From Acidobacteriota bacterium (GTDB lineage Bacteria; Acidobacteriota; Thermoanaerobaculia; Multivoradales; JAGPDF01), in assembly GCA_014584695.1 (NCBI GenBank), contig JACTMI010000004.1, positions 62,001 to 126,000 on the forward strand: a stretch of DNA of 64,000 nt, in the 5' to 3' direction. This document shows, one piece after another, positions 22,688 to 30,316 of the stretch; position 1 is the stretch's first letter; every line of letters starts with the position of its first letter. Under the pieces are notes generated by a model. It saw only the letters and a list, made by a program, of their open reading frames with translations. It had not been told where the DNA came from and searched no databases. The position numbers and the translations under genes were made by a program.

Positions 22688-23599
22688 ATGGCGAGAGGAG
22701 ATTCTATCGCGGGCCGCTTCCTCTTCCTGTTCATCGACGGCATCGGGCTCGCTCCCGCGAGCGAGACGAACCCGTTCGCGACCGTGCCGATGCCGGCGCT
22801 CGAAGGCCTGCTCGGCGGCCCGCTCACGCGCGAGCGGGTGGGTCGCGGGGCCGGCTGGACCTTGACCCCCCTCGACGCGACACTGGGCGTGCCCGGGCTG
22901 CCGCAGAGCGCGACCGGTCAGACGGCGCTCTTCACCGGTGTCAACGCGCCGGAGCGGCTGGGCCGCCACGTCGCGGCGCTGCCGGGGCCGCACCTGGCCG
23001 GGATCCTGGCCGAGCACAGTCTGTTCCGCGACGTGGCGCTGCGCGGGTACCGCTTCACCTTCGCCAACCCCTTCACGCCCGCCTACTTCGCCGCCGTCGC
23101 GGCGGGCGAGCGGCGCCACTCGGCGACCACGCTCGCGGCGCTCGCCGCCGGCGTTCCGCTGCGCGACGCGGCGGACCTCGCCGCCGGGCGCGCGTGCTCG
23201 TGGGACATCACGCGGAGCTTCTTCCACGCTCTCGATCCGGCGATCGAAGAGATCGCCCCGGACCGTGCCGGCCACCACCTCGCGGCCGTCGCCGCCGAGC
23301 ACGATCTGACGCTGTGGGAGACCTTTCTGACCGATCTCGCGGGCCACCGCCGCCGCGACCTCACGCCCGAGCTCGCGCTCGGCCGGCTCGATGGACTGCT
23401 CTCGGGCCTCCTCGAGCGCCGTCCGCGCGACCTCACCGTCCTGCTGACGTCGGACCACGGCAACCTCGAGGAGTCTCACCACCGCTCCCATACGCGCAAC
23501 CCGGTGCCACTGCTCGCCGTCGGCCCCGCCGCGCCCGCCTTCACCGACCTCACCCGCATCGACCAGCTCGCCCCCCGCCTGCGCGAGCTACTCGCCTGA
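22688..23599 (+). CDS. Metalloenzyme of the alkaline phosphatase / phosphoglycerate mutase superfamily
   Basis: 303 residues. The first metal-binding motif is FLFIDGIGLAP (Asp17); the nucleophile region is LPQSATGQTALFTG; the second metal motif is LLTSDHGNLEE with SHHRSHTRNPVPLL just after. It is shorter than iPGM or phosphopentomutase because the large insert domain is missing, so it likely is a phosphohydrolase or mutase on an unknown phosphorylated metabolite. TATCCT (22674-22679) ends 8 nt before the ATG. No other gene in the operon; downstream lies a repeat-rich non-coding zone. Confidence 0.75.
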   Translation: MARGDSIAGRFLFLFIDGIGLAPASETNPFATVPMPALEGLLGGPLTRERVGRGAGWTLTPLDATLGVPGLPQSATGQTALFTGVNAPERLGRHVAALPGPHLAGILAEHSLFRDVALRGYRFTFANPFTPAYFAAVAAGERRHSATTLAALAAGVPLRDAADLAAGRACSWDITRSFFHALDPAIEEIAPDRAGHHLAAVAAEHDLTLWETFLTDLAGHRRRDLTPELALGRLDGLLSGLLERRPRDLTVLLTSDHGNLEESHHRSHTRNPVPLLAVGPAAPAFTDLTRIDQLAPRLRELLA

Positions 23600-23694
23600 G
23601 GGCGACCAAGACCCAGAGCGCGAGCTGGATGGATCAGGGCCAGGGCCACCCGCGAGGTGCTGGATTCGAGCCGCAGGAAGCGGAGAGCGATGTG

Positions 23695-23780
23695 CGAAAA
23701 GCAAGAAACGAAAAGCAAGAAACGAAAAGCAAGAAACGAAAAGCGAAGAGCGAAAAGCGAAAGGCGAAAAGCGAAAAGCT
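23695..23780. repeat. A-rich short tandem repeats (GAAAAGCAAGAAAC and GAAAAGC units)
   Basis: About three copies of a 14 bp unit GAAAAGCAAGAAAC are followed by several copies of the 7 bp half-unit GAAAAGC with drift. The tract lies in the ~890 bp gap between the metalloenzyme gene and ychF (23600-24486), in which I find no credible gene. The strand bias is nearly all purine plus C. Confidence 0.85.
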
Positions 23781-23848
23781 CCATTGAAGGGGTGGGTAGT
23801 GGGGCGGGGGAGGCGAGATCCCTGCTCTGAGGTCGACGAGGCAGGGGC

Positions 23849-23939
23849 AGAAGAGAAGAAGGAGAGGGAGAGGGAGAAGGAGGAGGAGGAGAGAGAGGAG
23901 AAAGAGGAGAAGGAGGAGAAGGAAGAGAAGGGGGAGAAG
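23849..23939. repeat. Uninterrupted 91-nt homopurine tract
   Basis: Every base from 23849 to 23939 on the plus strand is A or G, mostly GGA/GAG/GAA steps. Such mirror-like purine tracts can form triplex (H-DNA) or stable R-loops. It is sharply unlike the ~70 % GC balanced sequence around it. Confidence 0.9.
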
Positions 23940-24068
23940 CGTAACGGTCGCTGATCGTTGCGCCGGAGCGCCGTCAGGGGCGGTCGCCCTCGGCCGCAGC
24001 GCCAGGCGCCAGCGGGGACTGGGCCGCCGCCGTCGGCCCGCCCTTGCCCCAGCCGCTTCATCCCGCAC

Positions 24069-24350
24069 CCCCTTCAACAGCAAGCTTCTTCAGCGTGTCG
24101 CCTGCCACCGCCGCCCCGCCCTCGCCGCGGAAGCGCCATCCACCACCCCCAGCAACAGCAAGCTTTTCAGCGCGTCGCCTGCCACCGCCGCCCCGTCCTC
24201 GCCGCGGGAGCGCCATCCACCACCCCCTTCAACAGCAAGCTTTTTCAGCGCGTCGCCTGCCACCGCCGCCCCGACCTCGCCGAGAGAGCGCCATTCACCA
24301 CCCCCATCAACAGCAAGCTTCTTCAGCGCGTCGCCTCCCACGGTCGCCCA
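24069..24350. repeat. Four tandem ~78 bp repeats, each with an AAGCTT core
   Basis: AAGCTT occurs at 24082, 24160, 24237 and 24315, giving periods of 78, 77 and 78 bp. Each unit reads roughly CACCCCCTTCAACAGCAAGC, then TTTTTCAGCGCGTCGCCTGC, then CACCGCCGCCCC, CCTCGCCG and GAGCGCCAT. A degenerate copy in the opposite orientation is visible at about 23772-23815 (complement of CCACCCCTTCAA next to AGCTTTT). The 77 bp step breaks any reading frame across the array, so the long open frames here are not coding. Confidence 0.85.
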
Positions 24351-24486
24351 GCCCTCGCCACCATCCCCCGTTGCCGGTTGACCGGGGCGTGCCGGAGCGG
24401 CTACCCTCGCAGGAGTTCATGGGGCCCGGCCGGACTGGCTGGCCCGGCTGGCTCGCGTTTCTCCTCGGCGAAAGGACAGCACGCTC

Positions 24487-25557
24487 ATGCAGTTCGGCAT
24501 CCTCGGCCTGCCCAAGGTCGGCAAGACGACTCTGTTCAACACCCTGACCGCCTCGCACGAGGCGACGGGCAAGTTCGACGCCGGGAGCAAGACCCACGTC
24601 GCGATCGCCAAGGTGCCCGATCCGCGGCTGGTCCGTCTGCGCGACCTGTTCCAGCCGCGGCGCTTCACGCCGGCGACGGTCGAGTACCTGGACATCCCGG
24701 GGATCGAGAAGGGCGAAGGGGCCGAGAGCCTCGATCTCGCCAAGCTCAAGACGGTCGACGCGCTGCTCCACGTCGTGCGCGCCTTCGCGGATCCCGAGAT
24801 CCCGCACGCCGGCGGCGCGATCGACCCGCGCTCGGACATCGCGACGCTCGATCTCGAGCTGATCCTCGCCGACCACTCGCTGGTCGAGCGCCGCCTCGAA
24901 CGGCTCGACAAGGCGGTCAAGCGCGGCTTGACGCCCCAGGAGCAGCACGAGAAGAAGCTCCTCGCCGAGACCATCCGCCCGGCGCTCGAGGCCGAGACGC
25001 CGCTGCGCCGGCTCGACCTCGGCGCCGACAACGAACGGCTGCTGCGCGGCTTCCAGCTGTTGTCGGCCAAGCCGATTCTGGTGGTCGTCAACGTCGGCGA
25101 GGGCGAGGTGGCCAACGCCAGGCCCGAAGACTTCGGTCTGGGCGGCGAGGGGCGACCGGCGGGAGTGGTGGTGAGCGCCCCGATCGAGCTCGAGATCTCG
25201 CGCCTGAGCGCCGACGAGCAGAAGGAGTTCCTGGCCGACCTCGGGCTCGCCGAGCCCTCGCTCGACCGGGTGATCCGGGCGAGCTACGGCCTGCTCGGGG
25301 TGATCTCCTTCTTCACCGTCGGCGAGGACGAGGTGCGCGCCTGGACGATCCGGCGGGGTACCGTGGCGCGCGAAGCGGCGGGTACCATCCACTCCGACAT
25401 CGAGCGCGGATTCATCCGCGCCGAAGTCGTCCGCTGGGACGATCTGCTGGCGCACGGCACCCTCGCGGCCTGCCGCGACAAAGCGCTGCTCCGCCTCGAA
25501 GGCAAGGAGTACCCGGTCGAAGACGGCGACGTCGTCCACTTCCGGTTCAACGTCTAG
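24487..25557 (+). CDS. ychF: YchF/Obg-like ATPase
   Basis: 356 residues. A ribosome- and redox-linked P-loop ATPase of the OLA1/YchF subfamily. G1 is GLPKVGKTTLFN (7-18). The switch region LDIPGIEKGEGAESL follows. The G4 position reads NVGEGE instead of NKxD, the change that gives YchF its ATP preference. The C-terminal TGS domain ends in KEYPVEDGDVVHFRFNV, the diagnostic last residues. It begins just after the repeat-rich zone. Confidence 0.96.
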   Translation: MQFGILGLPKVGKTTLFNTLTASHEATGKFDAGSKTHVAIAKVPDPRLVRLRDLFQPRRFTPATVEYLDIPGIEKGEGAESLDLAKLKTVDALLHVVRAFADPEIPHAGGAIDPRSDIATLDLELILADHSLVERRLERLDKAVKRGLTPQEQHEKKLLAETIRPALEAETPLRRLDLGADNERLLRGFQLLSAKPILVVVNVGEGEVANARPEDFGLGGEGRPAGVVVSAPIELEISRLSADEQKEFLADLGLAEPSLDRVIRASYGLLGVISFFTVGEDEVRAWTIRRGTVAREAAGTIHSDIERGFIRAEVVRWDDLLAHGTLAACRDKALLRLEGKEYPVEDGDVVHFRFNV

Positions 25558-25695
25558 GGCGGCGGCCCCCGTCAGAGCGGCGCTCCGGAGCCCGCCAAGC
25601 TGGCGCGCCGGCGCCGTCGCCGGGGCCGGCGGCTCGACCTAGGTGGGTTTCTTTTCATGCATTTCCGGGCATCGTTCTTGCTCGAGGAGCGAAGC

Positions 25696-26652
25696 ATGAT
25701 CGAAGCGATGAATTTGACCCGCCGGTTCGGCGGCTTCACGGCGGTCGCGGACGTCTCGTTCGCGGTGCCGGAGGGAGAGATCGTCGGCATCCTGGGACCG
25801 AACGGAGCCGGCAAGACGACGACCATCCGGATGATCACCGGATTCCTGCCGCCCTCGAGCGGCCGGGTCACCCTGGGCGGGCACGACCTGTTCGGCGGTG
25901 ACGTGGCGGTGCGGCGCCATCTCGGCTACCTGCCCGAGAACGTCTCGCTCTACCCGGAGATGCGGGTCGAGGAGTATCTCGACTACCGCGCGCGGCTCGA
26001 GGGGATGGATCGCGGCGCCGTGCGCCGCCGCCTGCCCGAGATCCTCGACCGCTGCCTGCTCGCCGACGTCCGCCGCCAGATCGTCGGCACGCTGTCGAAG
26101 GGCTACCGGCAGCGCGTCGGCCTGGCGGCGGCGATCTTCCACGATCCGAGGGTCCTGGTGCTCGACGAGCCGACCGTCGGTCTCGATCCGAAGCAGATCA
26201 TCGCCATCCGCGAGCTGATCCGCGAGCTGGGCAGGAAGCACACGCTGCTGCTGTCGACCCACATCCTGCCGGAGGTCGAGCTGCTCTGCCAGCGGGTGCT
26301 GATCTTCGACCGCGGCCGGATCGTCGCCGAGGGGAGCCCGGAGGCGCTGCGCGAACGCTGGCGCGGGCGCGGCTCGGTGACCGTCGAGCTGGCCGCGGCC
26401 GCGCCGGAGGCCGCCGCGGCGCTCGCCGGGGTGGCGGGCGTCGAGCAGGTCGCGGCCGAGGGCGACAGCGGCGCGCGCTTCCGGCTCGACTGCGCCGCGG
26501 GCGCCGACCCGCGCGCCGAGATCTTCCAGCTCGCGGTGGCGAAGGGGTGGACGCTGCTCGAGCTCGCCGCCGCGCGCGCCTCGCTCGAGGACGTCTTCGT
26601 CCGGCTGACCACGCGCGACGGCGAGGCCGACGCGGCCGAGGAGGCGGCATGA
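25696..26652 (+). CDS. ABC transporter ATP-binding protein, GldA-like
   Basis: 318 residues. Walker A GPNGAGKTTT, Q-loop, signature LSKGYRQRVGLAAA, Walker B VLVLDEPTVGLD and the H-loop STHILPEVE are all present. The ~100 residue C-terminal extension (VTVELAAAAPEAA to SLEDVFVRLT) is typical of ABC-2 exporters. The ATG at 25696 has GAGGAG upstream and gives the family start MIEAMNLTRRFGG; an earlier ATG at 25657 is not favoured. It starts a four-gene cluster (ATPase, permease, GldG-like, DUF4340), the layout of the Gld-type ABC complex. Confidence 0.92.
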   Translation: MIEAMNLTRRFGGFTAVADVSFAVPEGEIVGILGPNGAGKTTTIRMITGFLPPSSGRVTLGGHDLFGGDVAVRRHLGYLPENVSLYPEMRVEEYLDYRARLEGMDRGAVRRRLPEILDRCLLADVRRQIVGTLSKGYRQRVGLAAAIFHDPRVLVLDEPTVGLDPKQIIAIRELIRELGRKHTLLLSTHILPEVELLCQRVLIFDRGRIVAEGSPEALRERWRGRGSVTVELAAAAPEAAAALAGVAGVEQVAAEGDSGARFRLDCAAGADPRAEIFQLAVAKGWTLLELAAARASLEDVFVRLTTRDGEADAAEEAA

Positions 26653-27389
26653 GCGGCGCGCTGGCGGTCTTCCGGCGCGAGCTCAAGGCGTACTTCTACT
26701 CGCCGCTCGCCTACGTCATCCTGACTTTCTTCCTGCTCGTCCACGGCTACTACTTCTCGCTGATCGTCGCCTACCTGTCCGATCCCCGCTTCCCGGGTGG
26801 CAAGCCGCTCGAGCTCTTCTTCGGCCAGACCATCTTCACCTGGCTGGTGCTGATCTTCGCCGGCACCTTCCTGACCATGCGGTTGATCTCCGAGGAGCTG
26901 CGCCAGGGGACGATCGAGACGCTGATGACGGCGCCCGTCTCGGAGACCCAGGTCGTCCTCGGCAAGTACTTCGCCGCGCTCGGCTTCTACCTCTTCCTGT
27001 GGGCGCCGACGCTGGTCTACGTCGGCATCATCCGTTACTTCACGCCGGTCGACTGGGGGCCGATCGCCGCGAGTTACCTCGGGCTCTTCGGCATCGGGGC
27101 GCTCTTCCTGGCGGTCGGGTTGTTCGCCTCGTCGACCTCGAAGAACCAGATCGTCTCGGCGATCGTCACCTTCTTCTGCCTGCTGGTGCTGTTCAGCTGC
27201 GGGTTGATGGAGAACCTGGTCAACGGCGAGACGGCCAAGCGAGTCCTCGGCCACCTGAATCTCTGGCAGCACATGGACGATTTCGCGAAGGGGATCGTCG
27301 ACACGCGACGGCTGGTCTACTACGCCACCGTTTCGGGCCTGTTCCTCTTCCTCTCGACCCGCGCCCTCGCGGCGAAGAAGTGGCGGTGA
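26649..27389 (+). CDS. ABC-2 type permease, GldF-like
   Basis: 246 residues with six hydrophobic segments. FRRELKAYFYSPLAYVILTFFLLVHGYYFS at the N-terminus and SEELRQGTIETLMTAPVSETQVVLGKY after the second segment are the ABC-2/CcmB-like permease hallmarks. It overlaps the ATPase gene by 4 bp and is followed after 4 bp by the GldG-like gene, so the three form one transporter unit in the inner membrane. Confidence 0.9.
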   Translation: MSGALAVFRRELKAYFYSPLAYVILTFFLLVHGYYFSLIVAYLSDPRFPGGKPLELFFGQTIFTWLVLIFAGTFLTMRLISEELRQGTIETLMTAPVSETQVVLGKYFAALGFYLFLWAPTLVYVGIIRYFTPVDWGPIAASYLGLFGIGALFLAVGLFASSTSKNQIVSAIVTFFCLLVLFSCGLMENLVNGETAKRVLGHLNLWQHMDDFAKGIVDTRRLVYYATVSGLFLFLSTRALAAKKWR

Positions 27390-27393
27390 GCCG

Positions 27394-28926
27394 ATGAGCG
27401 GACGACGACTCGATCCGAGACTGATCCAGGGCTCGATGTGGAGCGCCGGCGTGCTCCTGGTGGCCGCTCTCGTCGGCATCCTCAACTACTTCGGCATGAA
27501 GTACTACCAGCGCCTGGACTGGACTTCGACGCGCCTCTACTCGCTGTCGGAGAAGACCGAGGGGGTGCTCGAGAGCCTCGATCAGCCGCTCGAGGTCACC
27601 CTCTTCCTGCAGCCGGGGTCGAGCCTCTACGACCCGGCGAAGGAGCTGCTGGAGCGCTACGCGGCCAAGTCGAAGCAGGTCAGCCTGCGGGTGGTCGACC
27701 CCGAGCGCAACCTGGTCGAGGCCCAGCGCCTGGTCGACCGCTACCAGATCCAGAGCCTGAACGTGGTGGTGATCGACGACGGCACCGACCGGCGGGTGAT
27801 CGAGGAGTCGCAGCTCGCCGACTACGACTACTCCGGCCTGCAGTTCGGGCAGAGCCCGACGCTCTCGGCCTTCAAGGGCGAGGAGGCGTTCACCGGCGCG
27901 ATCCTCGAGCTGGTCGAGCGGCGCAAGCCGAAGGTGGTGTGGCTGACCGGCCACGGCGAAGCGCCGCTCGAAGAGCTCGGCCCCGAGGGTGCCTCGAAGT
28001 TGCGCGACCTGCTCGGCCAGGAGAACCTGACGATCGAGCCCTGGGGCTCGCTCGGCCAGACCGAGGTGCCGCCGGGCACCGATCTCGTGGTCATCGCCGG
28101 ACCGCGCATCGCGTTCCTGCCGCCGGAGCTCGAGCTGTTCGACCGCTACCTCGACGGCGGCGGCCGCATGCTGGTGCTGCTCGATCCCGAGTTGGCGCCG
28201 GGCGGCGGGCTGGTTTCGACCCGCCTCGAGAGCTGGCTCGGCGAGCGCGGTGTCCGCGTCGGCGACGACCTGGTGGTCGATCCCTCGGCGACCGTCCCCT
28301 TCTTCGGCGCCGAGACGATCTTCGTGCGCGCCGTCGGCTCCTCGCCGGTCGTGCGCGCGCTCTCCCAGGCCGGCTATCCGGTGATCCTGGCTCTGGCCCG
28401 CTCGGTGGCCGTCGGCGAAGTGCCGGAGGGGCTGGTCGGCCAGGTGCTGCTCGAGACCTCGGCGGACGGCTGGGGCGAGCGGAACCTCGCGAACCTCCGG
28501 GGCGTGGAGAAAGACGCCGGTGACCTGCCCGGCCCGGTGCCGGTGGCGGTGGCGATCGCGCCCCGGCCGCCGGAAGCGCGGGAGCTCGACCAGGAAGAGC
28601 TGGACGAAGCGGGAGTCGAGGAATCGGCCGGCGACGGGGCGAAAGCCGGGACCGCGCCGAGCTGGCGGCTGGCCGTGATCGGCGACTCCGACTTCCTGCG
28701 CAACGGCCAGCTGGCGAGCGTCGGCAACCCGACGCTGGCGTCGAACGCCTTCAACTGGCTGCTGGAGCGCGAGAACCTGCTCGGCATCGGGCCCAAGAAG
28801 CCGGAACAGGCGCGGCTCGCGCTGACCCCCGGGCAGCTGTCGGCGATCACCTGGCTGTCGCTGCTGGGCCTGCCGGCGCTGGCGGTCGCCGCCGGCGTGA
28901 CCCTCCATTTCCGGCGTCGGCGGTGA
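27394..28926 (+). CDS. GldG-like ABC-associated membrane protein
   Basis: 510 residues. TM1 is at about 16-35 (MWSAGVLLVAALVGILNYFG), followed by the family mark DWTSTRLYSLSEKTEGVLESL. A large periplasmic domain of the 'ABC-type uncharacterised transport' fold follows (PKVVWLTGHGEAPLEELG, DGGGRMLVLLDPE, LAVIGDSDFLRNG). A second TM (ITWLSLLGLPALAVAAGVTL) is at the C-terminus. In gliding Bacteroidota the homologues take part in motility; outside them the complex has no settled substrate. Here no other gliding genes are seen. Confidence 0.88.
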   Translation: MSGRRLDPRLIQGSMWSAGVLLVAALVGILNYFGMKYYQRLDWTSTRLYSLSEKTEGVLESLDQPLEVTLFLQPGSSLYDPAKELLERYAAKSKQVSLRVVDPERNLVEAQRLVDRYQIQSLNVVVIDDGTDRRVIEESQLADYDYSGLQFGQSPTLSAFKGEEAFTGAILELVERRKPKVVWLTGHGEAPLEELGPEGASKLRDLLGQENLTIEPWGSLGQTEVPPGTDLVVIAGPRIAFLPPELELFDRYLDGGGRMLVLLDPELAPGGGLVSTRLESWLGERGVRVGDDLVVDPSATVPFFGAETIFVRAVGSSPVVRALSQAGYPVILALARSVAVGEVPEGLVGQVLLETSADGWGERNLANLRGVEKDAGDLPGPVPVAVAIAPRPPEARELDQEELDEAGVEESAGDGAKAGTAPSWRLAVIGDSDFLRNGQLASVGNPTLASNAFNWLLERENLLGIGPKKPEQARLALTPGQLSAITWLSLLGLPALAVAAGVTLHFRRRR

Positions 28927-28930
28927 GGCG

Positions 28931-30313
28931 ATGCGGCCGAAGACCCTCGCCCTGCTGACCCTGATCGTCGCCGCGCTGGCGGCGTTCATCTACTTCCACG
29001 AGCGGCGCCTGCCGTCGTCGGAGGAGCGGCGCGAGCGCGCCGGCCGGCTGGTGACGCTCGAGGCCAACGAGGTCACCGCGCTCGAGCTCGAGTGGCAGGG
29101 TGCCCGCACCCAGTTCGAGCGGCCGGCCGGGCAGCCGGCGAGCGCCTGGCGCCTGGTCGAGCCGCTCGCTGCGCGCGCCGACGGCGTCGCGGTCGAGCGC
29201 CTGCTCGGTGACCTCGCGCGGCTCGCCGTCTCCCGCACGCTCGAGGGAACCGAACGGTCCGAGGTCGGGCTCGAGCCCCCGCGCGGCCGGATCGCCTGGG
29301 AGGGCGAAGGCGGCGCCGGCGCGATCGAAGTCGGCGGCCAGGTCCCCGCCTCGCGCAACGTCGTCGTGGCGGCGACCGGCCGCACGGGGCTCCTGGTCGT
29401 CCCCGGGCACTTCGTCGCCGAGCTCGAGCGGCCGGCGGGCGACTGGCGCGCGCGCGAAGTGGTCGCCGTCGGGCGCGAGGCGATCGAGCGCATCACGCTG
29501 CTGCCGGCCGGCGGCGAGGCGGTCGTGCTCGCGCGGCGCAGCGACGGCTTCGCGGTCGAGGCGCCCTTCGCGGACGCGGCCGACCGCGACCGCGTCGAGT
29601 CGCTGCTCGGCGATCTGGTGTCGTTGCGCGTCGGCCGGTTCGTCGACCCACCCGTCCCGGAGTCGATCGAACGGACTCTCGCCGCCTCGGCCGGCGCGAT
29701 CGAGCTGGGCTCGGCGGCCGGCGAGCCGGTCCTCCGGCTGGACCTGGGCGGCGAGGTGACGCCGGGCGGGGACCGCGTGCTGCGCGCCGGCGAGACCGTC
29801 TTCGAGGCGCGCACCGCGCTCGCGAGCGCGCTCGCCCGGACTCCGGCCGAGTGGCGGTCGACGAGCTGGACCAGCTTCGAGAGCTACCGCGTCGAACGGA
29901 TCCGGATCGAGGATCGGGAAGGCGCGCTCGAGCTGACACGCGGCGGCGCCGACTGGCAGCGCGACGGCGTGCCGATTGCCTACCCGGAGGTCGGCGACCT
30001 GCTCTACGCCCTGACTTCCGCGCGCGCCGAGCGCGTCGTGCCGCTGGTCGTGGGGGCGCCGGTCGCGGCCCCGACGCTCACCGTGACCCTGCTCGACGGC
30101 GACGGCGCCGAACAGATCCTGACGCTCCACCCGGGGGGCCCCGACGGCGTGCCCGCGCGCCGCAGCGGTCGGGAAGCCGAGCTGCTCCTGCCGGGGCGGA
30201 TGGCCGACGAGATCAGCGCTCGGATCGCGGCGCTGCGCGCCGCGCGGGCGCTCGGGGCCGAGGTGACGGAGACCCGACCGGCGGAGACGGAGGCCGGCGA
30301 ACCGGAGGAGTGA
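28931..30313 (+). CDS. DUF4340 domain protein
   Basis: 460 residues. One N-terminal membrane anchor (TLALLTLIVAALAAFIYF), then repeated beta-rich DUF4340 blocks (WRLVEPLAARADGVAVERLLGDLARL, FAVEAPFADAADRDRVESLLGDLVSL, SYRVERIRIEDREGALELTR). The family regularly follows the GldA/F/G-like cluster and is thought to be a periplasmic part of it; its action is unknown. It starts 4 bp after the GldG-like gene. The 3' end meets the convergent esterase gene with a 3 bp gap. Confidence 0.85.
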   Translation: MRPKTLALLTLIVAALAAFIYFHERRLPSSEERRERAGRLVTLEANEVTALELEWQGARTQFERPAGQPASAWRLVEPLAARADGVAVERLLGDLARLAVSRTLEGTERSEVGLEPPRGRIAWEGEGGAGAIEVGGQVPASRNVVVAATGRTGLLVVPGHFVAELERPAGDWRAREVVAVGREAIERITLLPAGGEAVVLARRSDGFAVEAPFADAADRDRVESLLGDLVSLRVGRFVDPPVPESIERTLAASAGAIELGSAAGEPVLRLDLGGEVTPGGDRVLRAGETVFEARTALASALARTPAEWRSTSWTSFESYRVERIRIEDREGALELTRGGADWQRDGVPIAYPEVGDLLYALTSARAERVVPLVVGAPVAAPTLTVTLLDGDGAEQILTLHPGGPDGVPARRSGREAELLLPGRMADEISARIAALRAARALGAEVTETRPAETEAGEPEE

Positions 30314-30316
30314 GGT

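Noticed and set aside
24069-24350. CRISPR array
   Set aside because: Units are adjacent with no unique spacers, ~78 bp long, and no cas genes are near.
24044-24547. Repeat-encoded Pro/Arg-rich or Leu/Gly-rich proteins on either strand
   Set aside because: The 77 bp step shifts the frame between units, so no protein repeat is kept.
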